The position numbers and the translations under genes are program-made. A stretch of DNA of 64,000 nt from Anoplopoma fimbria (taxonomy: Eukaryota; Chordata; Actinopteri; Perciformes; Anoplopomatidae): the NCBI RefSeq assembly GCF_027596085.1, contig NC_072450.1, positions 28,003,223 to 28,067,222 of the forward strand, read 5' to 3'. Below are positions 54,380 through 64,000 of this stretch, piece by piece (position 1 is the first letter of the stretch; every line of letters starts with the position of its first letter). The notes under the pieces are model-generated. The model did no database searches. It had not been told where the DNA came from and saw only the letters and a list, made by a program, of their open reading frames with translations.

Positions 54380-55503
54380 CCGCAGATATGTTCCCACACA
54401 TTGTATCTAGTCATTCGATATGTATACGTGTACTTCACAGATAATCAGGCTCAGATATCCCAGGAGGCCCAGGGTTTTGTCAGGTATTTGCATTGTCCAG
54501 TTATAAAGTGCAGTGATCAGCGAAGCTAAACCAAAGCTGAAATGATTGTGACTTCAGTCCTTATTATTTCTACCATGTGGTGAGCAGCTGACCAGCTTAA
54601 GCGCCCCCTCCCTCCCTCCCCCTTTTAAAACTGTAATAAGGTGCCCTATTGTCCTATGGCAGGGTGCACCGGGGCCACAGCCGAGCCCACCCGGCTCTCC
54701 GTAATTGCATAGGTGGTTACAATTACATTAATTACATATTTCATCAACACTGTTTATCCAGCCGCACAGTAAATTAAGAAACTTTTTTAACTCTGTCTTT
54801 TGTTTTTGCATCTCTTGTCCATTTCCCAACCCTTTCTCTTCCCTCTTTTTTTTTTTTTTTTTTTGGTGTGTGGTTGTTTTATTAGGAGTGAGGGGAGGGG
54901 AGGTGCCAGAGGAGGAATTATGCTGAAAGTGTATGCCTTGCAACTTTTCCCCTCCCTGTTGGAAATGTTTATTTGAACAGTAAGCTCATGATTTGAATAT
55001 TTGTAATCCATGCTTAAATTTACAGGCCAGATGAACTTTTTGGCACAGAATGGCAACCATAAGTAGGATTTTGAGAAAAGCTTTACAAAATTTTAAGCCA
55101 TGTGCAAGGCTTATATAATTTAGAAGGGGGGAGAGAAATATGCGCAAATAAAACAGGCTCTGTCTTATTTACTTTACACGCGCAGGGAGAGAAAAAAAAG
55201 AACAGCATCATATGGATGGCTCCCTGACGTATATATGCGTTAGTTATGTCCTTCTGTCCGCACTTTTAGAAAAACAGAATCTAAAGCGAACAAGCGATAC
55301 TTGGAGGAATGAAATAGCCCCAGAGGCTCGGCCACTTGAGCCGTTCTCCTGTGTTGGATGTAAATGAGCGGACTCCATATTGACTTGTGCTGGCGGTGGG
55401 GGGAAACCACCCATATTGTACGCTGGGAGGTGGGTGGGTCTCCCCAGGCGAGTGGCAGAGAGCGATAGAGAGAGAGAGGGAGAGAGGTCACTGAAGCGGG
55501 CAG
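54380..55503. other. Non-coding DNA, homeodomain-core-rich segment
   Basis: The 54701-54745 segment has several overlapping TAATTG/ATTAAT cores. T19 lies at 54846-54864. The unique-looking segment at about 54940-55130 contains no coding motif. (GA)n lies near 55464-55486. Confidence 0.45.

Positions 55504-55546
<43 letters not shown>
55504..55546. repeat. A43 homopolymer
   Basis: This is the longest homopolymer in the window. No SINE or processed-gene body was recognised on its 5' side, so simple expansion is as likely as a retroposon tail. Its exact length is unreliable. Confidence 0.95.
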
Positions 55547-55550
<4 letters not shown>

Positions 55551-56883
55551 TTTCTTAAATGATGCTAATCAGTCCGGAGGGGCCTGGCCCTCTCTCCCTC
55601 ATCAGCCTGCTGTAATTCAGATGTGCAGAGAACCTGGAATTAAATGTGTCACTGCGAGCCGCGCGTGCACGCTCTCGTGCGTGTGCGTACGCGTGTGTTC
55701 TTCCTCTTGTTTGCCTTTTTTGCATGTGTGCGCGCGAGGGGTGTTTAGGGGTTAAGTAGAACCAAATTAGTCGATGGGAGGACTAACGGCAGCAGTGGCT
55801 TTCTGTGTGGCTACTTCTTGGTGAATGTCAAGATGATTTAGCTGCTCTTCTGCTCGCCGTCTGTCTCTGAGCACTGGCCCTCCAATCACCGCTCCCGGGC
55901 TGTCTGTTTTGTGGACCTCCGCGCAACAAATGAATATTAAATCTTGCACTGGGCAACTTCGCACACTGGCGGGAGGTTTCACGGTCTGAAATACGAGCAC
56001 GGCGGAGCCCCAGAAATCCTGCAAGGTAGCAGCGGTAAACTGGTCTTCATCTGTAGTGTCTGCTGAGAAGAAAAGCTCCTTCTGCGGTTATTTACTTGGG
56101 GGTGGGGGGGGGCTTTCTGAATTTCATTGGTCATTTCTAAAAAAATAATTCAGTGGGGGACTCTGTTGACTTTTGCAGCGACTGTATACACTATTATTAT
56201 ATGTAATCAAAATCAATGACCTTTAACTCATACAGGCAACACTACATCAATGCTGACCAGGGCTGAGTTCATTTACCAAAACAGTACTCATACAGATATC
56301 TTCTATTTACTACAAAAGCATTGTTTGATTTGACCAACAAAACTTCTCCAGTGGTCCATGCACACGCAGCTGTACAACATCTTGACAACTGAAATACAAT
56401 AAGGTCTCAAATTAAATCAGAAAATATGTGATCAAGGGAATGGTTAATAAGAGTACCACTCTGAGCATGCATTGAAAGACACTTTTTTATACTTCGCCAC
56501 GTTTCGTCCTTGTATCAGAAGAGTATTTGGGTTTGATTCGCAGCCTCGTAGTGTTCATGAATTTCTCCCGGTGGGAGCGCGCAAAGGTGTCTGTGTTGTC
56601 TTTCTTGCCAGAAATGGGTGTGTGTGTGTATTCTTGCTAACATATTGCGTGTGTGTGTGTGTGTGTCGGGAGGGGTGTGTGTGTGGGGGGGGGATGCGTG
56701 CGCGTGTGTAGGGGGACGCCAGTTGGGCTAACAGCTGAATCATGGCTCAGCCGCTGCCCCTCGTAGTCCTTGGCAGTTAGCGGTGTGAAAAAGCCTTCTC
56801 TTTGAGGGCATTATATAGATTAATGTGCTGTGCCTCGGGCACAGACACTCACACACACACACCTCGCCAGGGAGGGATCCTGA

Positions 56884-56885
<2 letters not shown>
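55547..56885. other. Non-coding DNA, no gene seen
   Basis: The 55555-55665 segment is repeat-poor and looks unique and possibly regulatory. G-rich and short GT runs lie at 56098-56112 and 56610-56710. The minus-strand frame at 55767-56024 lacks a recognisable domain. Confidence 0.45.

Positions 56886-56927
<42 letters not shown>
56886..56927. repeat. (TG)21 microsatellite
   Basis: This is a 42-bp TG array preceded, about 25 bases upstream, by a short CA array near 56846-56861, so the two can pair as a hairpin. Confidence 0.96.
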
Positions 56928-56928
<1 letters not shown>

Positions 56929-57047
56929 TACAGAAGAGAATCACAGGACTGCAGCAGCAAAGGATTGGTTTTAAACGTGTGTATACGTTGTGTGCGTGTT
57001 TGTGATTTTGTGCATATGTGTGTAGATGTGAGAAGGGACAGTTTGCG

Positions 57048-57093
57048 GGTGGTGGTGGTGGTGGTGGTGGGGGGGGGGGGGGGGGGGGGGGGG
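57048..57093. repeat. (GGT)7 array running into G25
   Basis: Seven GGT units at about 57048-57068 continue directly into an uninterrupted run of 25 G. This is quadruplex-capable on the plus strand and very error-prone in sequencing. Confidence 0.93.
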
Positions 57094-57481
57094 TTAACAA
57101 GAGACTAGGGGAAGGTACTGTGAGTAAGCGGTGCATGAGAGAGAGAGAGAGAGAGAGAAGGAAGGAAGTGGCATTCAGATTCATTCTTGTTGAATTTTTG
57201 AACGTTTAACATGATTTTAAAAAGACATTCCTCTCCAGTAGAAACAAAGTAATAAATAAGACTTTTGATCATCAGCAAGTGAAGACAGAGTGTTAAAGAT
57301 GTTTCCCCGTAGCCTGGGTTTCTGATGTCAGGCTCTACCTGTTTATACCGCTTCTTCAACCCGGCAGAAGTGCAGCGAGATTCCCAGATATTAGAGCGCC
57401 TCGTCGCTCTATGCTTCATTAAACTGAGTCCGTGCACAATAAACACACTGGCATTCCACTGTATTAAGCCTGCTGCTTTTT
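57094..57481. other. Non-coding spacer with (GA)11
   Basis: (GA)n lies at about 57137-57158. The 113-codon minus-strand frame at 57105-57446 has no recognisable domain. Confidence 0.5.
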
Positions 57482-57519
57482 ACACACCTAGATCTGAACG
57501 GAGTCAGATCTAGGTGTGT
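57482..57519. repeat. Perfect inverted repeat, 16-bp stem, 6-base loop
   Basis: ACACACCTAGATCTGA at 57482-57497 is the exact reverse complement of TCAGATCTAGGTGTGT at 57504-57519, with ACGGAG between them. The right arm continues into a short TG tract and then G11-type sequence. The hairpin lacks the long imperfect stem of a microRNA precursor. Confidence 0.95.
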
Positions 57520-58537
57520 GTGTGTGTGTGGGGGGGGGGGCGACAGCTTTCTATCGAGGTATTTCTTTTAAAAAGAATCAGAGACGTGTTTATGAGGCAC
57601 CGGCTGACCCGAGACCCTTTTGTGTCTCTCTTTCTGTCCCACACCGTCTCTGCCTCTCAGCCCAATTAGCTTCAGCGTAGCCGAGTTGAGATCAGGGCGT
57701 AGCCGAGCTGATATACTGTATCACAATAAATACACACTCAACAAACAGCTGCTGGGAGCAAATGCAAAATGGAAAAGTACACCAGTGTTCCAGCTGACGT
57801 TAAAGCAAAAAGCTTGTAGGGGTAAACAGGACACTTCTAACTTTTAAGGTCTCTCTCTCTCTCTCTCTCTCTCCCTGCTTTCTTTCCCCTCTCTCGGCTT
57901 TCATGATTGCTCATATTTTGCATGTTTCCCCCCTTTTCCTCCATTTTCCTCACTTTACCCCTCTGCTGAGAAGTACAAGGGAGATTTTTCTTATCGGGAT
58001 TTTCGCACATTCCATTCAAGATTAGGCACATCTGTTGTTTTGTGTATGTGCCGGCGCATGTGACTGTGACTTCTGGGATTTGTTTGTGTGTGATTTTTCT
58101 CCCCTTTTTTTCGACATATAGCCCCCATAACCGTACACACACCACGGCGCTCTCTCTCTATCTCCCTCCAGCCAGCGGTCTAAATAATCTACTTTTGTCT
58201 GACAACGGCATCAAGTCGTGGAGGTGCACATATGCAGAAAGCTATTTGGAAAGGGCCTCCTCGTAGCTGTCAGCTTTTATTATGCGCCGAGGTGTCATGT
58301 TTGTTAGGAAGCTGAGTGCAGATGGCAGAGTGGAAGAAATGGATCACTAATTTTAACAATGATTAATGAACAGAGATGGAAAATGAATTACATCGGACTA
58401 TTGGAGGCAAGGAATATTTTCTCTGAAAATGTTAACTTCGGCTGCCAGGCAGCCGGCCGTGTTGTGGGAGTGTATTGAGGAGGGGAAGGGGATATATGTG
58501 TGTATGTGTGTGTGCGTGAGTGTGCTTGTGTATTTGC

Positions 58538-58538
<1 letters not shown>
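57520..58538. other. Non-coding DNA, no gene seen
   Basis: A G11-type run lies near 57531-57541 and (CT)n at about 57849-57873. The 58280-58430 segment is repeat-poor and may be regulatory. Open frames at 57837-58145 and 58042-58266 have no recognisable motif. Confidence 0.5.

Positions 58539-58578
<40 letters not shown>
58539..58578. repeat. (TG)20 microsatellite
   Basis: This is a pure 40-bp TG array. C15 follows at 58595-58609. Confidence 0.97.
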
Positions 58579-58579
<1 letters not shown>

Positions 58580-58609
58580 ATTAAGGTGCAATTTCCCCCC
58601 CCCCCCCCC

Positions 58610-59395
58610 TGCATCTTTTGTAGAATCAACACTTCACTGCTCTTGCCTATTACTTTACTGTTCGCCTGCTTAAACACTGCCGGCTTTATACACATTGTCG
58701 TCCCCCCCCCCCTTATGTGTATTTCACTTCCAACCAAGGCACACACTCTTTAATAAGGTAAACACAGGAAAGGTTAGACTGTCTTAAAATGTTAGCTATT
58801 TTCATTACTCCGCAGTGTGCTTTTGATATCAAATCCTAGATGTAGCAGATTCGATCAGGTGTCAGCAGCGTCTGCTGTGGTATTTCACTCCGGTAAGACG
58901 ATAACCAAACGTCTTTATCCACCTTTTCAATGTTGTTTTTTTTGCGAGCTATGTCTTAATGGCTCCATGTTCAGTTTTGATCGCGTTAAGTGTAATTTAG
59001 AAAGTGTTTTAATTTCCACGGCACTCCTGAACGTGAAATAAATCAACTTGTGAGATTATTATTTTTGACACCGACAATCAGTGTGTTTACCCTCCATGCA
59101 TCGGTGTTACAACATCATATGGCAGTATAAAAAAGCAGACGTCGTGATCTGAGAAGAACCCCCACCCCCCAACCAAACACATACATCCAAGCACGCCATC
59201 ACCCTGACTTTATTTGTGTCTCTGTCGAGGTTTGAGTGTGGTGGGCGGCTGGTGCAACGCGGCTTGATAGGTAGATGTGAACTATTTTGAATTTAATTAA
59301 GGGCCCGATGGGAAACACGCACAGGGAGAAAACAGAGCAAACTTCTAGCGACGTTGTGTGTTTGTGTACATGTGTATTGTGCGTGCATGGGAGAC

Positions 59396-59435
<40 letters not shown>

Positions 59436-59620
59436 CAGGTTACGGCAGCATATGCTAAGCACTCAGAAAACATACACAATGCCTTTGGTGAACAAGGTAG
59501 TCGGTGTGCCCTTGGGAGCCAATTTAGATTGTGACTTAAGGCAATGTCGTGGCTTTGTGTGTGAGCGAGTGTGTGTGTGTGTGTGTATACGTGAGAGTTT
59601 TGCTCACGATGCTCCATTGA
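58610..59620. other. Non-coding DNA, no gene seen
   Basis: C10 lies near 58702-58711, (GA)n at about 59396-59431 and a short (GT)n at about 59568-59585. No exon was recognised. Confidence 0.5.
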
Positions 59621-59887
59621 AACAGTAGTGGTGGGGTAGATCAGGGTGGCCCTCCTGCAGCCCCTCCACATCTGTGCGCCCCCCCCACAGCCCCCCTTGT
59701 TGTAGGACTGAGCCAGCTCCTCCACGCCTGGCTGCCTCCCCACATCCAGAGTAGCCATGGGAATTTGTTGGACCCATACTTCCTTCCCAGTCAGACATTT
59801 CAAGTAATAATGTTCCACATTAATGAATCACCGGGAGAAAAAAAAAAGAGCGCCACCTTCATAAAGCGGCGACAAAACAATCCCCCT
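59621..59887. other. Stretch open in several frames, unidentified
   Basis: A plus-strand frame is open for 89 codons between TGA at 59618-59620 and TAA at 59888-59890. It has no early ATG. Two minus-strand frames are also open across most of the same segment (59435-59818 and 59604-59798). None of the three translations resembles a family I know. The segment is GC-rich and repeat-poor, so the openness may just reflect low stop-codon density. It could also be a conserved element or an unrecognised exon. I cannot tell which. Confidence 0.2.
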
Positions 59888-60119
59888 TAAAACGACAGTG
59901 TTGCTCGCACGGTGACTAACGAGTGATCTGTAGTTCAGGAACGACGCGGCATCGAGCGTTCGGAGGTTTTTAAAGATTGAATGTAAATATGCGAAAAGCA
60001 AGCTTCAACAGATTCAAGCAAACGTTTGAAATGTTACAAAAAAAGGTGGAGCGGTTTAGTCAGCTACATAGAAATGGATCAATTAGCTTCTTCAACAAAG
60101 ACTCAAAGGTTTTCAGGGG
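59888..60119. other. Non-coding spacer, nothing recognised
   Basis: AT-rich sequence with an A/G run near 59841-59850 and no feature of note. Confidence 0.5.
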
Positions 60120-60310
60120 AGACACTACAGGTAAATAAGGTAAGAAAACAACAACTAAAAACTAATAGATACTTCTATTAAACTTTCCCAGTTGATTACT
60201 TACATAAGACAATTATTTTTTTGCGTTAATAGTTCATTTATGTTTAAATATGCAAATTATGAATTGTCTTCTTAAATACGTCTAGAACAAAAATCTTTTG
60301 ATAAAGCCAG
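60120..60310 (+). repeat. Copy 1 of a diverged direct repeat
   Basis: Ordered words AGGTAAATAAGG, ACTAATAGATACTT, TATTTTTTTGCGTTA, and TTAAATATGCAAAT correspond to AGGGTAAACA, ACTAATAGATATTA, TATTTTTTTGTATTA and TTCAATATGCAAAT in the second copy near 60.6 kb. The similarity is patchy, and chance AT-richness contributes. Confidence 0.4.
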
Positions 60311-60540
60311 GTTGAAAAATCTTATTTTGTTGACATATTAGAGGGATATTCGGATATCTCTTTTTGATAAATCAGAAAATACTGGAACAGCAAAAAAAAA
60401 AATCTTTTTTCACCGTTTTTAATCTGTATAAAACCTTCAGAATATGAATTAAACTGGAAAGTTTGATGTGCTTCAAAGTGGAGACTTCTGGCTCAGAGTA
60501 AAAAAAAAAAAAAAAAAAGTATTTAGAGAAAACGGCCTTT

Positions 60541-60690
60541 AAAGATATAAAACTTTGAACAGGGTAAACAATAATCAACTAATAGATATTAGTGACATTA
60601 CATTAATACACTATTTTTTTGTATTACGAGTTTTCTAAAAAGGTTTTATTTCAATATGCAAATGAGGCATTATCTATTGTTAACTTTTGC
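60541..60690 (+). repeat. Copy 2 of a diverged direct repeat
   Basis: This copy matches the order of words in 60120-60310 with gaps. An A18 tract lies just upstream at 60501-60518. The two copies and the A-rich spacer could be parts of one interspersed repeat. Confidence 0.4.
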
Positions 60691-61471
60691 TTAATATAGG
60701 AGAAATCTAAAGAAGCAAATAGACAAAGAAAAAAATGAACAACAACTAACAAGCAATGTGGCTGTTTTATTTCCACTAGTATAAAAAAGACATGTAATGG
60801 AAGCAAAATCAAAAAAAACAGTGCATGAAAAGGGATGTTTTTGCCTTGGGGTGTCCCACCTTAATTAAGCATTTAAACTTTTTGCAGGGTTTAGAAATGT
60901 ATCCCCCATACTTTCATGAATCATGACTCGTATCAAAAGTCGTGTCGTCAGCTGCTCGATGTGTCTTTGTGAGGCCTCAGCCTGAATGCCTCTCACAGAG
61001 CTACATGCTACTTTAAAGGGGAGTGTCAGTCTTTCACTTCACATACTTTGAGTCGGCTTGATTATTTTTTCTGGCGTTAAGCGGCGGCGGCTTCAAGGCT
61101 GGATCAGATAACATCCTCTTGCAGCGCTGCGTTGTGCTCCTCTCACAGTTTTCTGTTTTCTGAGAACAAAGCTTCCTATTTTTCTTTTTAGGTTTTTTCT
61201 TCCACTTCATTTTTGAACAAACAAAAGATAAACCTTGGACATCTTTTTATGTGTCCCACTATGATTCCCTGGAACTGGATAATACAATGTCGAAATAAAA
61301 AAGAAATAATGAGAAGAAAAAGGAACAAAAATCAAAAGTCAAAGAGTGATACAGACAAGCAAATACAGTTAATGTATTTGTTGGATTACTTATGGATGTG
61401 TAAATGACATCACTTCCTCACAGGAAGTCCTGAGGAAAAATAAAGATGTGGGGGCCTTTGGGGAGAGGGTG

Positions 61472-61504
<33 letters not shown>

Positions 61505-62041
61505 GGGGGGGAGATCAACGCACAATTTCTTAATGGGTATTTCTCTTTTGTCGCCAGTGTTGCAAACTTGTCAAGCTTCAAACGCGGGCAACTGTGAATT
61601 TCCTGGTGTGTGTGCTTTGTTTACAGACTCTTGTCGTCCCACCTTCCGTGGAGCTGTCGGCGCTCTTCCTGACATCCGGCATTCATTGGAGGAGCGGCAG
61701 TCACACAGGTACGATCACACCGATTGATCCCATGGAAGTGAGGGGTGGGGGGTGGGGGGATATTAAAGGTGTCTGTCACACTTACACACCCGCGCATGCA
61801 TGTTTTTGTTTTTCGTATTAAATCTTTATTTATTCATGGGGGAGCGAGCGCTGCCGTGCTTCTCAGTCACACTACCGAGACATTGGGTGTCTGTGAGCGC
61901 TGCCCTTTACAGCATCTGTTGGCGGGTCAGTGGCTCACTCTGGAGTACATAGAAGTTATCGAAGAGAGTTAGTTATTCACGGTCATCATCATCATCATCA
62001 TCATCATATTTGCAGCCAGATGGATAAAATGATTGGGCAAA
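60691..62041. other. Non-coding DNA with (TG)n and (TCA)8
   Basis: (TG)n lies at about 61473-61501, followed by G9. (TCA)8 lies at 61983-62007. Small frames at 61213-62193 carry no recognisable domain. About 60,890-61,160 is repeat-poor and unique-looking. Confidence 0.5.
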
Positions 62042-62416
62042 TAGGGATGTCACGAGAAGCGACGCTTCGGTATCAAGTCGATGCCAAGACTCTGAAAATG
62101 TGTCTGTACTTGCTTCTCTGCAGTACCACTGGTACCTCAGATACAGGGCATCAGGGCTCCAGACTGACTTTGTCAGAAGAAAAATGTCCCTGATAATGCT
62201 ACATTGTGAGCAACAAATCTGTGTTGAAATCTGCAGGAGAGTTGGTAACGTTAGGGATTAATAATGAATTAGGAAAAAAGTGTTATAAAGCAATGTACGT
62301 TGAAACAATGGGATTTATTGTTTGGATTTTTACTGTTGTATTGATTTAAGTACTGGAATTCATGGAATTTTACTGGTATTGGTATCGACTTCATTTCTGG
62401 TTTCGGGACATCCCTA
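62042..62416. mobile_element. hAT-type miniature inverted-repeat element
   Basis: The 375-bp element starts TAGGGATGTCACGAGAA and ends in its inverse, with GGGACATCCCTA. The outer 10 bp match perfectly. The inverted similarity resumes as AAGTCGATGCCAA on the left and the complement of TTGGTATCGACTT on the right. It is flanked by TGGGCAAA (62034-62041) and TTGGCAAC (62417-62424), a 6-of-8 match to an 8-bp target duplication as expected for hAT transposition. No transposase is encoded, so it would have moved only by enzyme supplied in trans. Confidence 0.8.
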
Positions 62417-64000
62417 TTGGCAACCTTTCAGCAACAAAAACCCTGAACAGACTTTTTGGCTTTTATCAGAACATTACGCGAATGTACACATGTAATATGC
62501 AGGCACACTATATGTAATTATGGAACGTTGACTGTCAGGCTGGTAGGTTAACAAAGTCACCACGTTGACCTGAACTCTACAAGGGAACACTACATTTTCT
62601 TATTCAAGTGAATGCATGCGACCAACCTATCATGAGCATCTGGACTTTGCTAAATCTGCAGAATGTAATCATTTTAAGGCAAGATTTTTCCAATGTTGTC
62701 AAGTAGGTAATTTGTGTCGCACCGACTATTTAAAATGCTGTACATTATGTTAAAGATTCCATGACTCCATTGCTTCACCATCTTCTTTTTCCACATTGAA
62801 CATCATGTTTGGACAGGAATGTGACTTGACAGTTGAATATAATGAAGACTCATGGTAGCAGGGGAGAACGTTTTTAATCCTGGGTGTCAGGCCACATATG
62901 TTTGCACTTCTGGTAGCAGAAAGACCTGCAGGATATGTTGGAGATGTCACAATCTGAAACTCAAATAGACACCTCAGAATCATGCTACTGCTAATGCTAG
63001 TTAGGGTTTGGGGTCCAGTGTCCTATCTGCATTTCCAATCAAAAGTCTTTCAAATCTGCTTAGATTTAGCTTTTTCAAATGACTACATTTATAAAGAAAA
63101 ACAATTGATCCCCTTTTGTCAGCTGAAAAGGTAACACTACTACTACAATTTTTTAGTAGGAGCCTAATTCATCTTCATAACCTGCTGCAACCTCAAAATG
63201 AGACGAGCAACGGAAGATATGAAATGTTGATTAAACGTATCTGACACATTGAAATAACAGATGTGGCCTACTTAGTTTTACAACCTTATTTTCACGAGAT
63301 ACTTGCTCTAAATACTGGCTGTCCAGATGCAGAACTATTGAGATGATTATCTTAAAATATTAATTTGACATTCATTAAAGTTTAACTGGCAAAGTCTCCT
63401 GAAATTGTTGATGAAGCGATCAGCTCGTTCATTTCTTTGAAAAATGTTTGTCATTTGAATCGAAAAAGCGTCGATTAAGCGCTGGCTTAGCAAATCTGTT
63501 TATTTTGCCAATGGGAAACTAGACATTGAAGAAATACTCTGATTATATGGGAAAAAAATATGCTAGACTGACAACAATATTTCTCCATGCGTCCAGGAGA
63601 GGGACAGTTCAGACTACATATCGCCTAGCTTTATTAGCACAAAAAGTTAAATCGGGAGAAAAAAGCTAGAAAATACACCTTCCATCAGGACTAACATTTT
63701 CTTACCAAATTGTACAATTATAGAATCACTTAGATTTTGTTCAGAATTTCAGAATAACTCTGAAACTTTAATTCACGTTGCTCTTACAAGGCCAAGCTGT
63801 TACTTATTTAAATACAATACGTGGTGTTCAGTCTCCACAAGTCCTAAATACAGAAGATGTAAACAATCTGATTTCTACTGCCCACAGTTATGCTGCTAAT
63901 CTAGGCTATTTATGTCTCAGACCAGCCCTGTCTAAAGAATCAGTTCCAATACAACTCTGCTCCAAATGATTTTTATCCCGCCTTACAGTTGCCAGTGGTC
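62417..64000. other. AT-rich non-coding DNA to window end
   Basis: No simple repeat of note, no recognised element. The 63-codon frame at 63778-63969 and the minus-strand frame at 62750-62983 have no recognisable domain. A gene or element extending past 64000 cannot be excluded. Confidence 0.5.

Noticed and set aside
55504..55546. A43 as the tail of a processed pseudogene
   Set aside because: The upstream sequence shows no gene-like open frame, polyadenylation signal in position, or flanking duplication.

Overview
The window looks like non-coding vertebrate nuclear DNA, most likely from a teleost fish, possibly a percomorph. The main evidence is the interspersed repeats: three tRNA-headed SINE-like copies, two hAT-type miniature transposons, and a decayed copy of a repeat I recognise from many fish genomes. 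Very frequent (CA)n/(TG)n microsatellites and long homopolymers support this. I found no protein-coding exon that I can assign to a family, and no functional tRNA, rRNA or recognisable microRNA gene. Open frames longer than 60 codons are explained by microsatellites (poly Cys-Val or His-Thr), by SINE bodies or by chance. The species call is an inference from repeat families remembered without a database search.

Layout. 1-14 kb: AT-rich DNA with two SINE copies (371-571, 1011-1374), a 28-bp-period minisatellite (5336-5568), and stretches that look like slowly evolving regulatory DNA (about 3.35-3.62, 9.9-10.6 and 11.4-11.7 kb). 14-33.6 kb: an (AT)44 tract, several CA/TG tracts, a decayed fish repeat (16450-16667), a third SINE (22231-22525), and possible DNA-transposon fragments near 21.1 and 23.1 kb. 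33.6-50 kb: microsatellite and homopolymer density rises sharply. The 34.7-38.3 kb block is unusually rich in A/T and C/G homopolymers, has CpG-bearing segments and two good splice-donor matches, and is the most plausible place for a promoter or non-coding first exons. The longest microsatellite, (AC)65, is at 40310-40439. 50-64 kb: more microsatellites, a decayed hAT-type element (53529-54379), a 43-base A tract, a perfect 16-bp-stem hairpin (57482-57519), a pair of diverged direct repeats near 60.1 and 60.6 kb, and a well-preserved hAT-type miniature element (62042-62416).

Interpretation. A large gene-free span with islands of homeodomain-core-rich sequence fits a gene desert or large intron around a developmental regulator. 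This cannot be shown without cross-species alignment. I did not find evidence of a previously undescribed biological system. The best leads are structural: the minisatellite, the perfect hairpin, facing TG/CA tracts, a shared motif in opposite orientations 17 kb apart, and the promoter-like homopolymer block.
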